From Symsagittifera roscoffensis (lineage: Eukaryota; Xenacoelomorpha; Acoela; Convolutidae), in the NCBI RefSeq assembly GCF_963678635.1, contig NC_087071.1, positions 26,395,378 through 26,459,377 on the forward strand: 64,000 nucleotides of DNA, given 5' to 3'. The notes under the pieces are model-generated. The model was not told where the DNA came from and did no database searches. It saw only the letters and a list, made by a program, of their open reading frames with translations. Made by a program: the position numbers and the translations under genes. Positions 9,416 to 20,105 of this stretch are shown in pieces; within the stretch, counting starts at the first letter, position 1; every line of letters starts with the position of its first letter.

Positions 9416-10197
9416 ATGCCAGCACTCAACAGGAATGAGAAAGTGAATGCGAGGGCTGCGACAAAGAGTACAGCAGGTCCGAGCGCAAGAGTTGCGTGCG
9501 AGGAATTATTTCTTGTCCGAAATGTAATTTTTGTACTTACAACCAGCAAGAAAAGAATTTCCATATGAGCAAGAACCACGTAAAGTCAACTCCAAAGTCA
9601 ACAAAGTGTGTATCGTGTGAGAAAGAATTTCCAAACTATTATTCACATCAACAACATCGCAAGAAAGATCACGGGTTGAAACCGAGGAAAACGAGTGATT
9701 CTGTTGCGGATTTGAATAATATCTTGGAAAACGAGGAGGAAAATGATCAGCTGCGAGATGAGTTGAATGCCTACTAACACTGCTTGACAGATACTGAGAT
9801 AGAAAACTAGGTCAATTTTCAACTTTCAAAACTAGGTCCTAAGTCTTTGAAAAACTTGATTGTGCAGCAAAAATCAACATTGCCTTGGGATTTGTGTTAC
9901 GTAATAAAGAAACCGGCGAAAATCGTTATTTCTACGCTCATGAAAATAACACATCTCTGATAAATCTATACTGCTTTGTACAAAAGCAGACTTGACGACT
10001 ACAGAACAAAGTCAATAAGCAAGATATCAAAAAAGTTTGTACACAAGAGAGACAAAATACGAAATGGCGATTCAAACTGATCACTAATGTGACCAAACAT
10101 TTTTGCAGCCTTACTGAAAAACGTACCCATGGGATGTCCAGATTCAGTGTTTTACGAACCAATTTTGAGGAATAACCATGTTAATTGTTTGGTTCCG
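9416..10197 (+). pseudogene. Truncated polymerase B N-terminal region, unit A
   Basis: An ATG directly after TTTTTTTCAG begins MPALNRNEK. A frameshift then leads into a Cys/His-rich section (SCPKCNFCTY, CVSCEKEFPNYYSHQQHRKK) with spacing like C2H2 zinc fingers, followed by an acidic stretch ending in a TAA after LNAY. Coding-like sequence continues in broken frames to 10,197, where the duplication junction cuts it off. It corresponds to the first 790 bp of the gene at 15,099. Non-functional. Confidence 0.65.
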
Positions 10198-10497
10198 GAA
10201 AGCACGAACTGGGGAGACTAGGTGCAACATAACAATACCCAGGTCCTTTTTTTGTAGTAGATTTCACAGATCCAGCAAAGTCATGTAGAAATGCATGTAG
10301 TCTAAAGATTTTGGAATTTGCAAAAAATAATCCAAACAGGAATTGCATATCCAATTAGACCTCCAAAAAGAAATTTTTGGTCCATTTCTTTCAAATTTAC
10401 GTCCAGGTCCAAAATAATACAGGTACAAAGAAAAAAGTTTTTTCTTTTTGTATTTGACGGAAATTTTTGCTTTATAATCTCAAAAATTCTTAGAATT

Positions 10498-10633
10498 TCA
10501 TTCAATTTCTGTACGTTCTTTTTCTACAGTGCATTCGTCAATAATGATGCAAGATTTTTTGTATGTCTCTACATAACCTAGTAATGAAGAAAGCATATCG
10601 AGTAATTTATCATATTCTTCCCTTTGTAGTTGT
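10498..10633 (-). pseudogene. Possible packaging-ATPase remnant (Walker B), unit B
   Basis: Duplicate of the unit A remnant with the same hydrophobic-DE motif at about 10,531-10,551. One residue after DEC differs (V for L). The same stop follows, so the break predates the duplication. Confidence 0.3.
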
Positions 10634-10665
10634 AAAGATTGATTATTTTTCCATAGATTTCCACT

Positions 10666-10935
10666 TCAAAGATATTCTATAAGTTCTATTTCTTTGTTAT
10701 CAAATCTGTATCTTAAGTGAATTTTTTTTCTACCATTATGCAGAGTCCACTCAAAATGAGATATTTGTGAGTCTACGTCCAAATTCTGCAAGTTTGATAA
10801 ATTTTGTGATTCTATAATTTTTAGATAACTTTTTTGGGAATTTTTTTCGAGAACAATATGAAAAAGTCCCAATTTATTGCGAACTTTTAAAATTAAATTT
10901 CCTGAAAAACCAATATTCCAGCTCAAACTGCTCAA
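10666..10935 (-). CDS. Unidentified Polinton ORF fragment, unit B (longer)
   Basis: An 89-residue version of the 5,016-5,237 frame. The T-run is one base longer here, which restores the frame after HNGRKK and adds HLRYRFDNKEIELIEYL. This suggests unit B is closer to the ancestral sequence at this point. No known family is recognised, and it may still be only the C-terminal part of a gene. Confidence 0.4.
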   Translation of the reverse strand: MSSLSWNIGFSGNLILKVRNKLGLFHIVLEKNSQKSYLKIIESQNLSNLQNLDVDSQISHFEWTLHNGRKKIHLRYRFDNKEIELIEYL

Positions 10936-11118
10936 CTCAAATACTACAAGAAAATTGATTTTGAATATAAATAATTATATTACAAGACAAAAAAAAACAT
11001 AAATAACTCAATTTTTTGTAAGTTACAGTTCTCAACAAATATAAAGTCGCCCAAAATTTGGGACAGTTCTTTGAATTCGTTCAAAGTATAGTTGACATAG
11101 GCAACTGGTTTTATTGCT

Positions 11119-11505
11119 TCATTCTCTTTTGCGGTGATCAGTCGAATCTGAATTAGGGAGGTTTGTTAACATTGTACTTCTTGATCGTGACACAAACTTG
11201 TCTTCTTTTGTAAGTTGCCATGTCATACACTGTGTTGCAGTTGGCAAACTCCTGATCCATAGTTGACTCCTTGTCAGAAGTGAGTTCCAATATAGGAACG
11301 AATCCAAGGTTTTCAGCATCCTGAATAACAGTATTTCTAATTGCCGAGATTGCTTCTCCTTCTTTTTCCCCAAGATAGACTTGTTGTCTTTTTTTGAGTT
11401 GTCCCAACTCATTTTTCTTGAATAGTTGAACTTTTCCCTTGTAGGATTTTTGGGACCAAGCAAATCTCCCAATTCTTGCTTGATTTTTTGAGAGTTCAAT
11501 ATCAT
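11119..11505 (-). pseudogene. Unidentified Polinton gene with two overlapping frames, unit B
   Basis: Duplicate of 5,421-5,807. Both translated frames (128 and 84 codons, the latter at 11,153-11,407) are identical to those in unit A, so this segment has hardly changed since duplication. It has the same frame conflict and the same interpretation. Confidence 0.4.
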
Positions 11506-12092
11506 TGGGACTTAGTGTCTTTCCTTGAGTACATTTCTGAAGAACAGACTGATCAGATGAAGAGAAAAGAGAGAAATTATTTTGAGATTAAATGAAAATG
11601 GAAGTAAACAATATAAGTTATTCAATTAACCATAAAAGGAAGTAGAACTATAATTGGAATTTTTGAGTGAAATTTCCAAATGTGGACTTGTGTAGGTGTT
11701 AGTGTTCTCATATAAATCCACAATTCTCAGCAAAAATCATTGTTTCAGATGGCTGCAGCTATGTGTCAAGCTCTTATCAGCTTTTAGTCAGATTATTGTC
11801 AAAAATCGCTATTTTTTTTCCGTTTCCAGTGATTTTTACGAAATATATATAGTAACTAATAGTTTTTGTGTCTCTACCCACAATTATTTGGAAAATTGTA
11901 AGTTCTACACACTTCTGATTGGTTCATCTTTCGGTCGAATCTTACAACGATTGGGTAAATTTTTTTTACATACCAAATTATTGATTGTCTTCACACTCTG
12001 TACAAATACAGATTTTAATCGAATATTATTTCATCAACTGGTGAAGTTTTCAATCAACAATTTGAAAAGGAAAGGAGCAGAAAAAAGGCCAA

Positions 12093-12488
12093 GTGTTGCA
12101 AAGAAAAGAACTGTTACGCAAAAAATACAAACGTCACTACTTATGTTCTAACCAGAAACTAGCTTCCACACAAACTATTGGTTCAGCTTTTCTAGAAAGA
12201 GTTCGTAAAGTACAAAACTCAAAATATGAACATGATTTGTTAAAAGTAATTGACTGTCTTATTGATGGTTTTGGATTTGTAAAAAAAGATCATATCATTT
12301 TTTCAAAAAAAAACTTCGATAATCCATCTATTTTCCCTCATATGTTTACGAAATTACCAAAAATTTCGAAGAAGAAAAAAAACTCACCGTTGTCAAAAAA
12401 ATTGCAAAAAACTTTTCAAACATGTAAGAAAGATGTAATATTTCTTTTGATTTTCAAGAAGTTGCAAAAAACGTTTCAGTTTTTTTAA
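12093..12488 (+). CDS. Hypothetical plus-strand ORF, unit B
   Basis: Duplicate of 6,391-6,723. An extra A after the FSKK codons keeps the frame open to NPSIFPHMFTKLPKISKKKK and on to residue 131, ending in the minisatellite. The downstream part is K- and F-rich low complexity, so the true C-terminus is uncertain. Function unknown. Confidence 0.35.
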   Translation: MLQRKELLRKKYKRHYLCSNQKLASTQTIGSAFLERVRKVQNSKYEHDLLKVIDCLIDGFGFVKKDHIIFSKKNFDNPSIFPHMFTKLPKISKKKKNSPLSKKLQKTFQTCKKDVIFLLIFKKLQKTFQFF

Positions 12489-12890
12489 CAAGTTTTAAAC
12501 AGTGTTTCAATTTTTTAACAAAATGCGAAAAGTGTATCATTTTTTTTGACAAAATGCGAAAAACATTTCATTTTTTTTAACAAGTTGTAAAAATGTTTAA
12601 ATTTTTTTGACAAAATGCAAAAAATGTATCAATTTTTTAAACAAAATGCGAAAAGTGTTTCAATTTTTTTTGACAAGACGCAAAAAGTGTTTCATTTTAT
12701 TTAACAAGATGCGAAAAATGTTTCACTTTTTTTAACAAAATACGAAAAGTGTTTCAATTTTTTTCCTACAAATAAGTAAAATGTTTCTTTTTTTGACAAA
12801 ATGCGAAAAGTGTTTTACTTTTTATAATAAAATGCGAAAAGTCTTCAATTTTCTCTACAAAGTGCTAAAAGTGGATGAGTTTTTGACAAG
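12445..12890. repeat. Minisatellite of about 38 bp, unit B
   Basis: Copy of the unit A minisatellite with the same number of repeats and a few substitutions. It was duplicated with the surrounding segment rather than expanding independently. Confidence 0.8.
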
Positions 12891-13124
12891 ATGCAACTTT
12901 TTACTTGTGTACGATTTTTCTATTGTATTTCCGAATATGTGTGCAAAAGTTATTCAAGTTTTCTAACATATGTGCAAGTTCGGAGCACTAAATTAAGTTC
13001 TAATTGTTTTTCAATGGTTTACCCTGAACCTCTTATCTATTTTCATTATTAAAATGAAATTGAAGAAATTAGTTAATTACAGAAAACAAAGTCAATAGCA
13101 AACAACAATTATTTACAAACACAA

Positions 13125-13628
13125 TTAATCAAAGAGCTGTCGAGCAGCAGAAGAGTTGTGGAGGTTCGCTATAGAACGCAGAGCTGGACGAGGTTCCATT
13201 GCTGGTGGGTGTTGTGGAGGAGTGATTTGAGGCGTCATTGTTTCTGAGAAACCCTCATCTTCATCTATTGTGATGGGGTTTTCGGCTGATCCCGCTTCCT
13301 CCCAAGGAAAGTGGAAGTCGTCGACTGGTTGAGCTACAAGTCTTGAGTCAGGAATCTCGGGGTAGTTCATTCCCACATGATCAGAAACTTCCTCCATCAT
13401 TTGCATTGTTCCAAATTGGTTCTCTGTGATGGGAGCTTGCATCATTTGATATTCGTTGAAGTCCCTTCGCATCGCTTCCACCATATGCCACACTTGGATT
13501 GGGATGTCCATTCGTGCCAGAAAAACTTCAGAGACTGTTTCTCGCACTTGAATTTGTACTGGATCAGGCGAAAATTCTACAGAATACATGAGATTGCTGT
13601 TTTGCACTGAGAAGATCTTTTTGAGCAA
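13125..13628 (-). CDS. Intact hypothetical Polinton protein of 167 residues, unit B
   Basis: Near-identical duplicate of 7,420-7,923 with one amino-acid difference near residue 22. It keeps the acidic, proline-rich C-terminal half, and the same CCAAT cluster lies upstream. Both copies being intact reflects either recent duplication or retained function. Confidence 0.6.
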   Translation of the reverse strand: MLKKIFSVQNSNLMYSVEFSPDPVQIQVRETVSEVFLARMDIPIQVWHMVEAMRRDFNEYQMMQAPITENQFGTMQMMEEVSDHVGMNYPEIPDSRLVAQPVDDFHFPWEEAGSAENPITIDEDEGFSETMTPQITPPQHPPAMEPRPALRSIANLHNSSAARQLFD

Positions 13629-13807
13629 TAAATTGAGAAAAAGAAAAAATAAGAAAAAGCTGAGAGAGGGGGTAGCTGACGGAAGATAAGTTGAAATTAA
13701 GGTATTTAGAGCTGAGAGAGGAGGTAGTTGACGGTAGTTAAGTTGAAAATAAAATGATTTTTTAGTTAGGAGTTAGGGGTACCTTCAACTCGAATGTGTG
13801 GATTTGA

Positions 13808-13969
13808 CCAATCAGAATTGATTTTCTTTTCCTTATTTGGATTGTAGTCGTGTCCAATCAGATTTCAGCTTCCTTTTATGGGACTCTTGGATAAAAAAAG
13901 CTCCATTTTGGGTATTGTCGTTTCCAATCACAAAATTGTTCATTTTTGTTCTAGTTGTATCCAATCAGA
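13808..13969 (-). promoter_or_regulatory. Cluster of four CCAAT boxes, unit B
   Basis: Duplicate of the 8,104-8,286 cluster in which a 17-bp deletion removed the third box. The remaining CCAATCA words are at about 13,808, 13,854, 13,924 and 13,961. Confidence 0.5.
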
Positions 13970-14434
13970 AGACCCTTTTAAGGACTTAAATCTTCCAAAA
14001 AAAGTAAAAATATACACAGAAGCAATTGCAAAAATAAATTACCAAAAGTTGTTTGCAGTAAAAATAAGAAATATTGCTGATATAAGTAACAAAAGAAGGA
14101 AAATTAATAAAAGTAGCATCTCTGCAATTTTTTTCATCAAGTTAAATGAGTTTTTAGTATGTAATTAATGAGGAATTGCTGATTTTTGAGTGGATAGTCA
14201 AGTTTTTTTATTTTTATGTAAATAGGGGAGGATAACTCAAAGTTGACGAATTTTTCAAAGCAAACCTCTGGAAATCTGATGCCAAACCGAATCAAGCAGG
14301 ATTTTGAACTTTGAAAATCCTCAAAAAAATGATGGGATAAAGAACTTTGCTGGGGTTTTTTTACAAATTTGGGTATTGCGTAGGTGATAAAAAAGTTTTT
14401 GATATATTATCGTAAGATTTTTTGGTTATTTTTA

Positions 14435-14745
14435 AATTCTCGAGAATAAACAAAATTTATTTCCTTGTGGGGTGTAATTCAGCCGTTAACTTTAAAGCAA
14501 ACTTTAAAGCTTTGATACGCAATATGTGGATCAAAAGTGAACTCTTTGATTGAGTAAGTTTCTCTGGAGAGACCTTTATTTAGTCGGATAACTCTATTTT
14601 GCACAATAAAAACGTCCAAAAAATTATGAAACAGGTAAGAGTCAACATATATTTCATCAATAAGAAAATTAATCGAATTTTTTTTTCTTTTTTTCTTGTA
14701 AGTAATTCGAGGAAGCTCAAATGTTTTTGATGGACATTTTTCAAA
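14435..14745 (-). pseudogene. Unidentified minus-strand coding remnant, unit B
   Basis: Duplicate of 8,750-9,060 with the same TGA before the PHKEINF segment and a changed T-run upstream. The break therefore predates the duplication. Confidence 0.3.
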
Positions 14746-14802
14746 TCAGGATTAAGGTTTTTTAAAAACAATAAACAGTTTCATTTTCAGAAAATGCTGG
14801 AT

Positions 14803-14861
14803 TCTGATTGGTTGACTTCCAACAAACAGTGATAAATAAAAGAAAACTCAATTCTGATTGG
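14803..14861 (+). promoter_or_regulatory. Pair of inverted CCAAT boxes before the polymerase gene, unit B
   Basis: Same TCTGATTGG pair at 14,803 and 14,853, upstream of the continuous polymerase pseudogene that starts at 15,099. Spacing is unchanged at 50 bp. Confidence 0.45.
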
Positions 14862-15098
14862 TTGATTTGCTCTAAGTAATAGTAAATAAAACTCATTTCA
14901 TTCTGATTTTCTTTTACTTTAAAAACAATCGCTTTATACTTTGTACAACTACTTGAAAATATTTTCAATAATTTTGAACTATTTAAAGTAAGTATAAATA
15001 ATCGAATTTTTTTGGGACTTTTTAAATCTCCCAATTTTGTAGGTACCATGTACATTTAGTTAATTTTGCTACAATCTAAATCTGCCACTTTTTTTCAG

Positions 15099-18000
15099 AT
15101 GCCAGCACTCAACAGGAATGAGAAAGTGAATGCGAGGACTGCGACAAAGAGTACAGCAGGTCCGAGCGCAAGAGTTGCGTGCGAGGAATTATTTCTTGTC
15201 CGAAATGTAATTTTTGTACTTACAACCAGCAAGAAAAGAATTTCCATATGAGCAAGAACCACGTAAAGTCAACTCCAAAGTCAACAAAGTGTGTATCGTG
15301 TGAGAAAGAATTTCCAAACTATTATTCACGTCAACAACATCGCAAGAAAGATCACGGGTTGAAACCGAGGAAACCGAGTGATTCTGTTGCGGATTTGAAT
15401 AATATCTTGGAAAACGAGGAGGAAAATGATCAGCTGCGAGATGAGTTGAATGCCTACTAACACTTCTTGACAGATACTGAGATAGAAAACTAGGTAGTCA
15501 ATTTTCAACTTTCAAAACTAGGTCCTAAGTCTTTGAAAAACTTGATTGTGCAGCAAAAATCAACAATGCCTTGGGATTTGTGTTACGTAATAAAGAAACC
15601 GGCGAATATCGTTATTTCTACGCTCATGAAAATAACACACTCTCTGATAAATCTATACTGCTTTGTACAAAAGCAGACTTGACGACTACCGAACAAAGTC
15701 AATAAGCAAGATATCAAAAAAGTTTGTACACAAGAGAGACAAAATACGAAATGGCGATTCAAACTGATCACTAATGTGACCAAACATTTTTGCAGCCTTA
15801 CTGAAAAACATACTCATGAGATGTCCAGATTCAGTGTTTTACGAACCAATTTTGAGGAATAACCATGTTAATTGTTTGGTTCCGGATCAAAACACAAAAC
15901 AACCATACAACGACAATTTGTGTTTGTTTCGAGCAGTTGCAGTTCATTTAGATGGAATAACTAATCTTGAAACATCCCTTTCCAAGATCTTTAATGATTT
16001 TCTGGAAAAATCGGGTTGTGAAACACATTTCGATAATCTACCATTAGTTGAAGATTTAGTGGTAAAAGCATCTTTATCTACGATATCGATATTGAAGATG
16101 GAGATTTTGTAGGAGAATTAGCTCGGAAAAGTATCGGTAAACATGAGAATACAGTGAAATTTCTGCGATACAACAACCACATTATTCACGTCAATAAAAT
16201 CGACAACTTATTAAAATGCTTCCGATGCCCAACTTGCGATACATTTTTCCACAAAGCAGACCACTTCAACCGCCTTCTTCTCTGTTGCAAGGACCGAATC
16301 AAAAATTTTTCCCCCCAAAATGTTTTTACACTACGAGAGACGTTGTTTGAAAAACTGGATAGGTTCAATATTGAGTAAACCAAAGAACAAACCTTATTCA
16401 AAAATGTAGCTATTTTTGACTTTGAATCAATTTGCGTGCCATCCGAAGAACTTAAACCAACCGAAACAATAACTTGGATCGGGAAGCATGAACCCATATC
16501 AGTGCCAATTTTCCCCAATTTACTTGACAAACCCATATTGTTGTGTGACAAAGATCCACAATCCCTCATTATTGACTTTGTGGCAAACTTGGAGCTGTTA
16601 GCGGAAAAAAATAAAACCGAAGATCAAAGTTTCTGGAAATTGAAAAAAAAACATCAAAAAGCGGCTACACACAATTTTCAGCATACTTAATGAACGAGTT
16701 AGTTTCAGCAAGGTTGGAGCAAGAGAGTACGAAGACGAATGTATCGAGGATGAGGGAGAAACAGACGCATCCACTCACTTTCTCAGGATTCAAAAAAATA
16801 ATTGATTGATTTGATGCAACATCTTGAGAGATACACCAATACTCTACCAGTATTTGGGTCCAACAGTAGTCGATATGATTTTAACCTCATTAAATCGTAC
16901 CTCCTTCCCTACCTTATCAACAAAAAGAAATTGAACCTTCAGTTATCAAAAAAGCAAACGTTTTTGTTTCCTTCAAATTTGGAGATGTTCAGCTTCTGGA
17001 CATTATGAAGGTTTTGGGTGGAGCTACTACTTTAGACTCTTTTCTAAAAGCTTACAAAGCCAGTGAGACGAAAGGATACTTTCCATACGAGTGGTTTGAT
17101 ACTCCCAACCAGCTTGATGAACAACAACTACCCTCGTATGATGACTTTTACAACAAACTGAAGAGTAGTAACCCTCTCGATAAAGAGTTTGATGATTATC
17201 AAAAAGTTCTTAACACTGGGATAACTGAACAGCAAGCCTTGAAAAATTTCGGTCTCAACACCAAACCACTTACGGGATTGGAAAACTACAACTAACTTAA
17301 ATCTATCTGGGAACAGGAAAAGATGACAACATTTCGCAATGTTCTACGGTGGTATAACAACAAGGTTGTTGTTCCTGCCCTTGATGCTATGCACACTACC
17401 AAATCTAGCCAATATATGTCTACACAAATCAACCGACTATAAGTTTTACCCACTCTTTTCGAATGATAGTGACTTGCTTGAAAAAATACGGGAAGATATG
17501 ACTGGTGGGCCCTCGCTTGTTTTCACATGGAAAGCAGTAGCAAATGAAACCTTTATTCGAAAATCAAACAACTTGTAAATCAATCGTTGGTATTGATGCT
17601 AGTCAACTCTATCCTTGTTCTATGTGTCAGTATATGCCCACAGGTTTGTATACGAGATAGGACTACGATGAAGAAACACAAAATTTCAAGGCAAGGCAAA
17701 ATCGAGTTCGGCCATTTGAAAATATGTTCATGTCATACTTTCAAGCAACCAGACCTGAATGTAAAATTGAGAGTTACTACACTACAGGAAAACAGGAAAA
17801 AAAATGATTGCTTTAGTGTTGATGGTTATTGCAACCATTGTAAGACCCTCTTTGAAGCAATGGGTTGTTATTTCTATTTTTGTCCTTGTGAAGAAGCTAG
17901 ACCAAGCCTAACTGATGATGATATGAAACGCGGAACCCAGAAAAGAGAAATGGATGAGCTTAGAAAAAATTACATTCGAGAAAAAGATACTCTAAAGAAG

Positions 18001-19254
18001 AAATGTGGGAGTGTAGCTGGTGGGATCAGTTTAAAAACAATGTAGAAGTGAAAAATCACGTTAGAACTCACTTTCCCTTCAAAAGACCTCTTTCTGATAG
18101 TTCACTAGTGCAAACAATCAAAAATGAAACATTTTTCGGCTACATGCAATGCGATCTGAGTGTTCCAGATGAGCTAAAAGCAAAATTTTTCCATTTCCCA
18201 CCTATTTTCAAAAATATAGATGTTACCAGAAACGATATTGGGAAATATATGAAGACATATGCGGGAGAAATTGATTTGTTAAAACAACCGCAAAGAGTGT
18301 TGATATCGAGCTTCAAATTGACCAACGGAACACTTATCACACCACTTTTCAACTTTTATTTGGATCTTAGACTGCAATGTACAAAAATTAATCGATTTGT
18401 ACAATACACACCGCGTAAATTATTCAACAGTTTTGTTCAGTCTGTTAATGATGCTAGGCGAGCCGGAGATGAAAATCCATTATCTGGCGTAGTAACCGAA
18501 ATAATGAAACTTCTAGGAAATAGTTCCTACGGCTATCAAATAATAGACAGATCAAAACATACAATGACAAAATATCTTGGAGACGAAAAAACCCACAAAG
18601 CTACCAATAACCAATTCTTCAAGAGACTTATTATCGTAGCTAAAGATTTGTATGAAGTGGATTGTAGAGCATTGTGAACCAACTTTAGTAGGATTCGTTA
18701 TACTACAGTATGCCAAGTTGAGAATGTTGGAGCTGTATTATAACTTTTTTGATAAATTTTGCGATGTCAACACATTCGAAGAACTCGAAATGGATACAAA
18801 TTCCTTCTATTTGGCTTTGGCAGAAAAAGATTTAGATGGTTGTATCCTTACCAGCAAGCGAGCAGGATGGACTGAAAAGCGAAGCAATGACCGTTCTAAA
18901 CATAAGAAACATGACAAGAGAGAACCAGGATTGTTCAAGGAGGAGTTCAAATGCACCGAAATGTTATGCCTGTGTAGTAAAACCTATTGCTGTTACGATA
19001 GTAAAAGTCAAAAGTACATGTTTAGCAGTAAAGGTCTGAACAAAGGTGCATTAGAAGACTCTGGAGATGGACCGACGGCAAAGTATCGACAAGTACTGGA
19101 TGAGGCAGTGAAATTGATTTCAACGAATAGAGGATTTAAAACGATTAACCATGCAGTCGCAACTTATGAACAAACTAAAAAAAGACTGAGCTATTTTTAC
19201 CCTAAACGGGAAGTTGAATGTGATGGAATACATACTAAACCTCTAAATTTGTAA
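15099..19254 (+). pseudogene. Protein-primed-type DNA polymerase B (Polinton PolB), broken
   Basis: The coding order is clear despite many frame breaks. C2H2-like fingers come first (15,179-15,460), then a DNLCLFRAVAVHLDG segment (about 15,920) and a finger FRCPTCDTFFHKADHFNR (about 16,220). Exonuclease motif I, FDFES, is at 16,415; motif II, NSSRYDFNLIKSYL, at about 16,865; motif III, GYFPYEWFD, at about 17,075. Polymerase motif A, GIDASQLYP, is at about 17,592, motif B, KLLGNSSYG, at about 18,507, and motif C, MDTNS, at 18,790-18,804, where family members have DTD. The end is at 19,254. Breaks include a TAA at 16,376-16,378, shifts near 15,140, 16,110, 16,990, 17,580 and 18,660, and an apparent deletion near 17,395. 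Exonuclease and polymerase motifs in this order identify the DNA_pol_B_2 family used by Polintons. Confidence 0.85.
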
Positions 19255-19405
19255 GAGATTATGTAGTAAAATTGTATACGATGCCGTGAATTAATACTTT
19301 TTCTCTGTAATTAATCTTTTTTTTGATAAAAAACTCTTTTTAAACGCTACGTTTGGGTTAACAGTATATTGTTTTTCGATCAAGAAAACATTTAATTTCT
19401 GGAAC

Positions 19406-19966
19406 ATTGGCAAAATCGAGCTCCAAAAAATTCGGGTGCCAATTTTTTTTTTGAAACTTACCATCTTAACATCTGAAACCTTACCATCGTAATACATAAG
19501 GAATCCTATTCCCTAATGAGTTCTTAATTCTGTACAATGAAGTTATTATACATAGAAAAATCTATACATTATACATGGGAAATTCGGGCGCCGAAAAAAA
19601 CTTACCATTTGAAACCTGCTATCTTAATACATTGGAAAACCTATTCCCTATCTTAATACTTTAAGAAATCTATAGCCTATGTTAATACATAGGGTGCTGA
19701 TTGGATGCTCTATAGCCTTTATTAATAAAAGGAGCTCAGCACCCCCCCCCTACCCCGGCTGAACTGCCCCGACATATACCACTCATATATCGAGCACGGT
19801 CGAAACATACCTCGAGCAGGGTCGAAACATACCTCGAGCAGGGGCGAAACATACAACCGGGAAGTCTTAATATACCTTGGGCCCGGTCGAAACATAAATC
19901 AAACGCTGTAGAAACATACCTCGAGTACGGTCAAAACATACTTCGAGTAGGGTCGAAACATACCTA
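19406..19966 (-). repeat. Right terminal inverted repeat of the Polinton
   Basis: Reverse complement of 74-621. The inner part is 19,406-19,790 and the outer 22-bp satellite part is 19,791-19,966, with units reading CGAGCACGGTCGAAACATAC. A poly-C run near 19,741 interrupts the match. It ends with ...ACATACCT, the complement of an AGGTATG start. Confidence 0.8.
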
Positions 19967-19969
19967 TTA

Positions 19970-20105
19970 CCTATCTTAATACTTTAAGAAATCTATATCC
20001 TATTTTAATACATAGGGTGCTGACCGGATGCTCTATAGCCTATGTTAATACATAGAGGTCAGCACCCCCCCCCCCGGCTGAACTACCACGACATATACTA
20101 CTTAT
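19970..20105. repeat. Second copy of the inner TIR edge
   Basis: This block repeats 19,647-19,787 in the same orientation (ATCTTAATACTTTAAGAAAT, then GGATGCTCTATAGCC and a poly-C run). It is followed by satellite in the opposite orientation to that before it. It marks the junction between the Polinton end and the long array and may be the end of another, truncated element. Confidence 0.7.

Larger units (their letters stand above)
4501..10197. repeat. Internal tandem duplication, unit A
   Basis: The 5,697 bp from GAAAGCACGAA at 4,501 recur from 10,198 with about 98% identity by eye. The unit ends inside the start of the polymerase gene: at 10,195-10,200 the polymerase sequence TTCCGGA passes directly into the unit start. 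A short shared GGA at the junction fits tandem duplication by end joining or unequal exchange. Unit A therefore carries a truncated polymerase N-terminus, and unit B the continuous one. Confidence 0.9.
10198..15885. repeat. Internal tandem duplication, unit B
   Basis: Second copy of the 5.69-kb segment, 5,688 bp long. Differences from unit A are single substitutions and small indels, for example a 17-bp loss in the CCAAT cluster near 13,900 and length changes in T-runs. After 15,885 the polymerase gene continues without a copy in unit A. This shows that the duplicated segment came from the region immediately left of and including the polymerase start. Confidence 0.9.
74..19966. mobile_element. 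Polinton/Maverick-type DNA transposon, decayed
   Basis: Inverted repeats at both ends enclose about 19.9 kb, within the usual 15-20 kb for Polintons. Inside are remnants of the characteristic gene set: a type B DNA polymerase with exonuclease and polymerase motifs, an adenain-like cysteine protease, an integrase N-terminal segment and a capsid-like fragment. Read inwards, both proposed ends start with AGGTATG, consistent with the 5'-AG start known for this class. No 6-bp target duplication can be seen, perhaps because the ends lie inside a 22-bp satellite. The element carries a 5.69-kb internal tandem duplication and many stops and frameshifts, so it is not autonomous. The outer limits are uncertain by tens of bases because satellite sequence continues outside. 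Confidence 0.8.

Noticed and set aside
9938-10162. 74-codon minus frame with Cys and Leu, and its copy at 15,583-15,783
   Set aside because: It lies opposite the polymerase N-terminal coding remnant and looks like an antisense shadow.
4501-15885. CRISPR-like or integron-like repeat
   Set aside because: The repeats are one large duplication and a T-rich minisatellite in eukaryotic DNA, with no repeat-spacer pattern.
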